Below, one piece after another: positions 63,225 through 64,000 of a DNA stretch of 64,000 nt. Positions within the stretch are counted from its first letter, which is position 1; every line of letters begins with the position of its first letter. A program made the position numbers and the translations under genes. The notes below the pieces were generated by a model. It made no database searches. It was not told the origin of the DNA and worked only from the letters and a program-made list of their open reading frames with translations. The stretch is from Kriegella aquimaris (GTDB lineage Bacteria > Bacteroidota > Bacteroidia > Flavobacteriales > Flavobacteriaceae). The stretch is from the NCBI RefSeq assembly GCF_900103215.1, contig NZ_FNGV01000001.1, forward strand, positions 558,001-622,000. The letters are read 5' to 3'.

Positions 63225-63572
63225 ATGATCAAAGATTATTCAAAACACTACAACGATCTCACAAAGCTTATAAAAGAACTGGGCGCCAACATACCCGAAA
63301 CCATAGGAAGTTTTAATAGCCTTCATAAGGCCAGTACTGCTGAAGGAGTGCTCTCCTCTAAAACCAAAGAACTCATTGCCTTAGGTATTGCCATAACGGT
63401 TCGTTGTGATGGGTGTATCGCTTTTCATGTACATGATGCCCTAAAATCAGGAGCCAGTTCAGAGGAAATTTTAGAAACTATAGGAGTGGCCGTTATGATG
63501 GGTGGAGGCCCCGCTCTAATGTATGGTTGTGAGGCATTAGAGGCTTTAAACCAATTTGTCGTATTAGAATAA
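63225..63572 (+). CDS. Carboxymuconolactone decarboxylase/AhpD-like protein
   Basis: 115 residues. The CMD domain motif ELIALGIAITVRCDGCIAFHVHDALKSGAS contains the C-x-x-C-x-x-x-H redox site (RCDGCIAFH) of alkylhydroperoxidase-like proteins. It probably reduces peroxides or acts as a thiol redox protein. It ends 1 bp before the ftsH start. Confidence 0.88.
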   Translation: MIKDYSKHYNDLTKLIKELGANIPETIGSFNSLHKASTAEGVLSSKTKELIALGIAITVRCDGCIAFHVHDALKSGASSEEILETIGVAVMMGGGPALMYGCEALEALNQFVVLE

Positions 63573-63573
63573 T

Positions 63574-64000
63574 ATGAAACAGCAATCAAATAAAAAAGAC
63601 ACCGGCACATCGAAAGAACAAAAACCAAACACACCTTCGGGAGGATATGGTTTCAATTGGATTTATTTGGTACTTTTTGGCTTTTTAATAGCATTTTCTT
63701 TTTTTTCCAATCCCATTTCTGGGTCAAAAGAAATCAGCTGGTCGTTTCTTCAAGATTCGCTTTTAACCAAACGTGAAGTTTCAAAAATAATAGTCGTAAA
63801 TAGGGAGTTTGCAGAAATCTATATTAAGAATAGTACCGGTGTAGATTCAAAAGATACAAACAAAAGCTTGTTCAGTACTGTTGAGAGCCCAAAATACAGA
63901 ATGACCATTGGGTCGGTTGAAAACTTCGAGAATAAGTTGGAAAAAGCGCAAAATAGCTTTTCCTCTGCCGATAAAATAGCTATTCAATACCAAAATCGAA
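63574..64000 (+). CDS. ftsH: ATP-dependent zinc metalloprotease FtsH, N-terminal part
   Basis: 142 codons, cut by the end of the window. A hydrophilic head (MKQQSNKKDTGTSKEQKPN) precedes the first membrane helix (FNWIYLVLFGFLIAFSFFS), then the periplasmic domain starts with ISWSFLQDSLLTKREVSKIIVVN. This is the usual FtsH N-terminus of the phylum; the AAA and protease domains are beyond the window, so the call rests on the N-terminus only. Confidence 0.75.
   Translation, partial: MKQQSNKKDTGTSKEQKPNTPSGGYGFNWIYLVLFGFLIAFSFFSNPISGSKEISWSFLQDSLLTKREVSKIIVVNREFAEIYIKNSTGVDSKDTNKSLFSTVESPKYRMTIGSVENFENKLEKAQNSFSSADKIAIQYQNR

Noticed and set aside
1-64000. CRISPR arrays, tRNA or rRNA genes, insertion sequences
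   Set aside because: No regularly spaced direct repeats, cloverleaf-like segments, rRNA-like stretches or transposase genes were noticed on reading; a covariance-model scan was not possible.

Overview
The window looks like the chromosome of a member of the Bacteroidota, most likely a Flavobacteriaceae-type bacterium. It is AT-rich, carries a TonB-dependent receptor with an N-terminal carboxypeptidase-regulatory domain, several SCS/ACS-type lipoproteins and TolC/RND/ABC exporters, and its promoters contain TAnnTTTG-like -7 elements, which are characteristic of this phylum. The genus cannot be fixed from the sequence. No rRNA, tRNA, CRISPR array, insertion sequence or phage gene was seen.

Layout. 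(1) 1-15.2 kb is a loose accessory region of mostly single genes with long gaps: a MoaF-like protein, an AraC regulator, a sialidase-like secreted protein, an FMN reductase, a double alpha/beta-hydrolase esterase, an HGSNAT-like membrane acyltransferase, a PNPOx-like protein, a quinone-reductase-type dehydrogenase, a BAAT-type hydrolase, a GNAT acetyltransferase, a GH43-like protein and a right-handed beta-helix protein. (2) 15.6-26.7 kb is a sulfur island: SulP transporter, two metallo-beta-lactamase/double-rhodanese proteins of the persulfide dioxygenase type, two small rhodaneses (one lipoprotein, one cytosolic), a 1-Cys peroxiredoxin, an Asp/Glu racemase, a sterol-desaturase-family membrane protein, a DUF2892 protein, a type-II-like sulfide:quinone oxidoreductase (SQR) and a DsrE protein. 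(3) 27-30.6 kb has a methyltransferase and an OprC-like TonB receptor with a CxxxM motif, preceded by a small Cys-rich protein. (4) 30.9-39.9 kb is a TetR-headed ABC efflux operon followed by a LOG-family enzyme, a small membrane protein and an outer-membrane phospholipase A-like protein. (5) 40-42.5 kb holds a duplicated CpxP-like periplasmic protein and a second SQR-like flavoprotein. (6) 42.9-50.1 kb holds a DUF2202 lipoprotein and a TolC/adaptor/RND efflux operon. (7) 50.3-62 kb is an energy and stress module: universal stress proteins at both ends, PEP synthase, D-lactate dehydrogenase-type enzyme, SpoIIAA-like protein, phosphoglycerate mutase, PfkB-type phosphofructokinase, class I aldolase and glucokinase. 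(8) The window ends inside ftsH.

The most striking signal is regulatory. Regions 2, 5 and 6 carry a repeated dyad GTAAC-N4-GTTAC. In eight cases its centre lies exactly 29.5 bp from the first base of a TAnnTTT(G/A) element, the spacing expected for a class II activator centred at -41.5. Region 7 carries a second dyad, ATGAC-N4-GTCAT, with the same geometry at four promoters. Three pairs of divergent genes each have two boxes about 30-35 bp apart, one for each direction. This predicts at least two regulons, probably under Crp/Fnr-family activators encoded outside the window: one for sulfide/persulfide handling plus an RND pump, the other for a fermentative or low-energy state. Two genes appear to start at the predicted transcription start itself (leaderless).

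A second notable feature is a scar near 52,290. The 5' part of an arsenate-reductase-like gene meets, tail to tail, the 5' part of an N-type (alternative) ATP synthase beta-subunit gene whose promoter is still intact. The simplest reading is one deletion that removed the rest of an N-ATPase operon.
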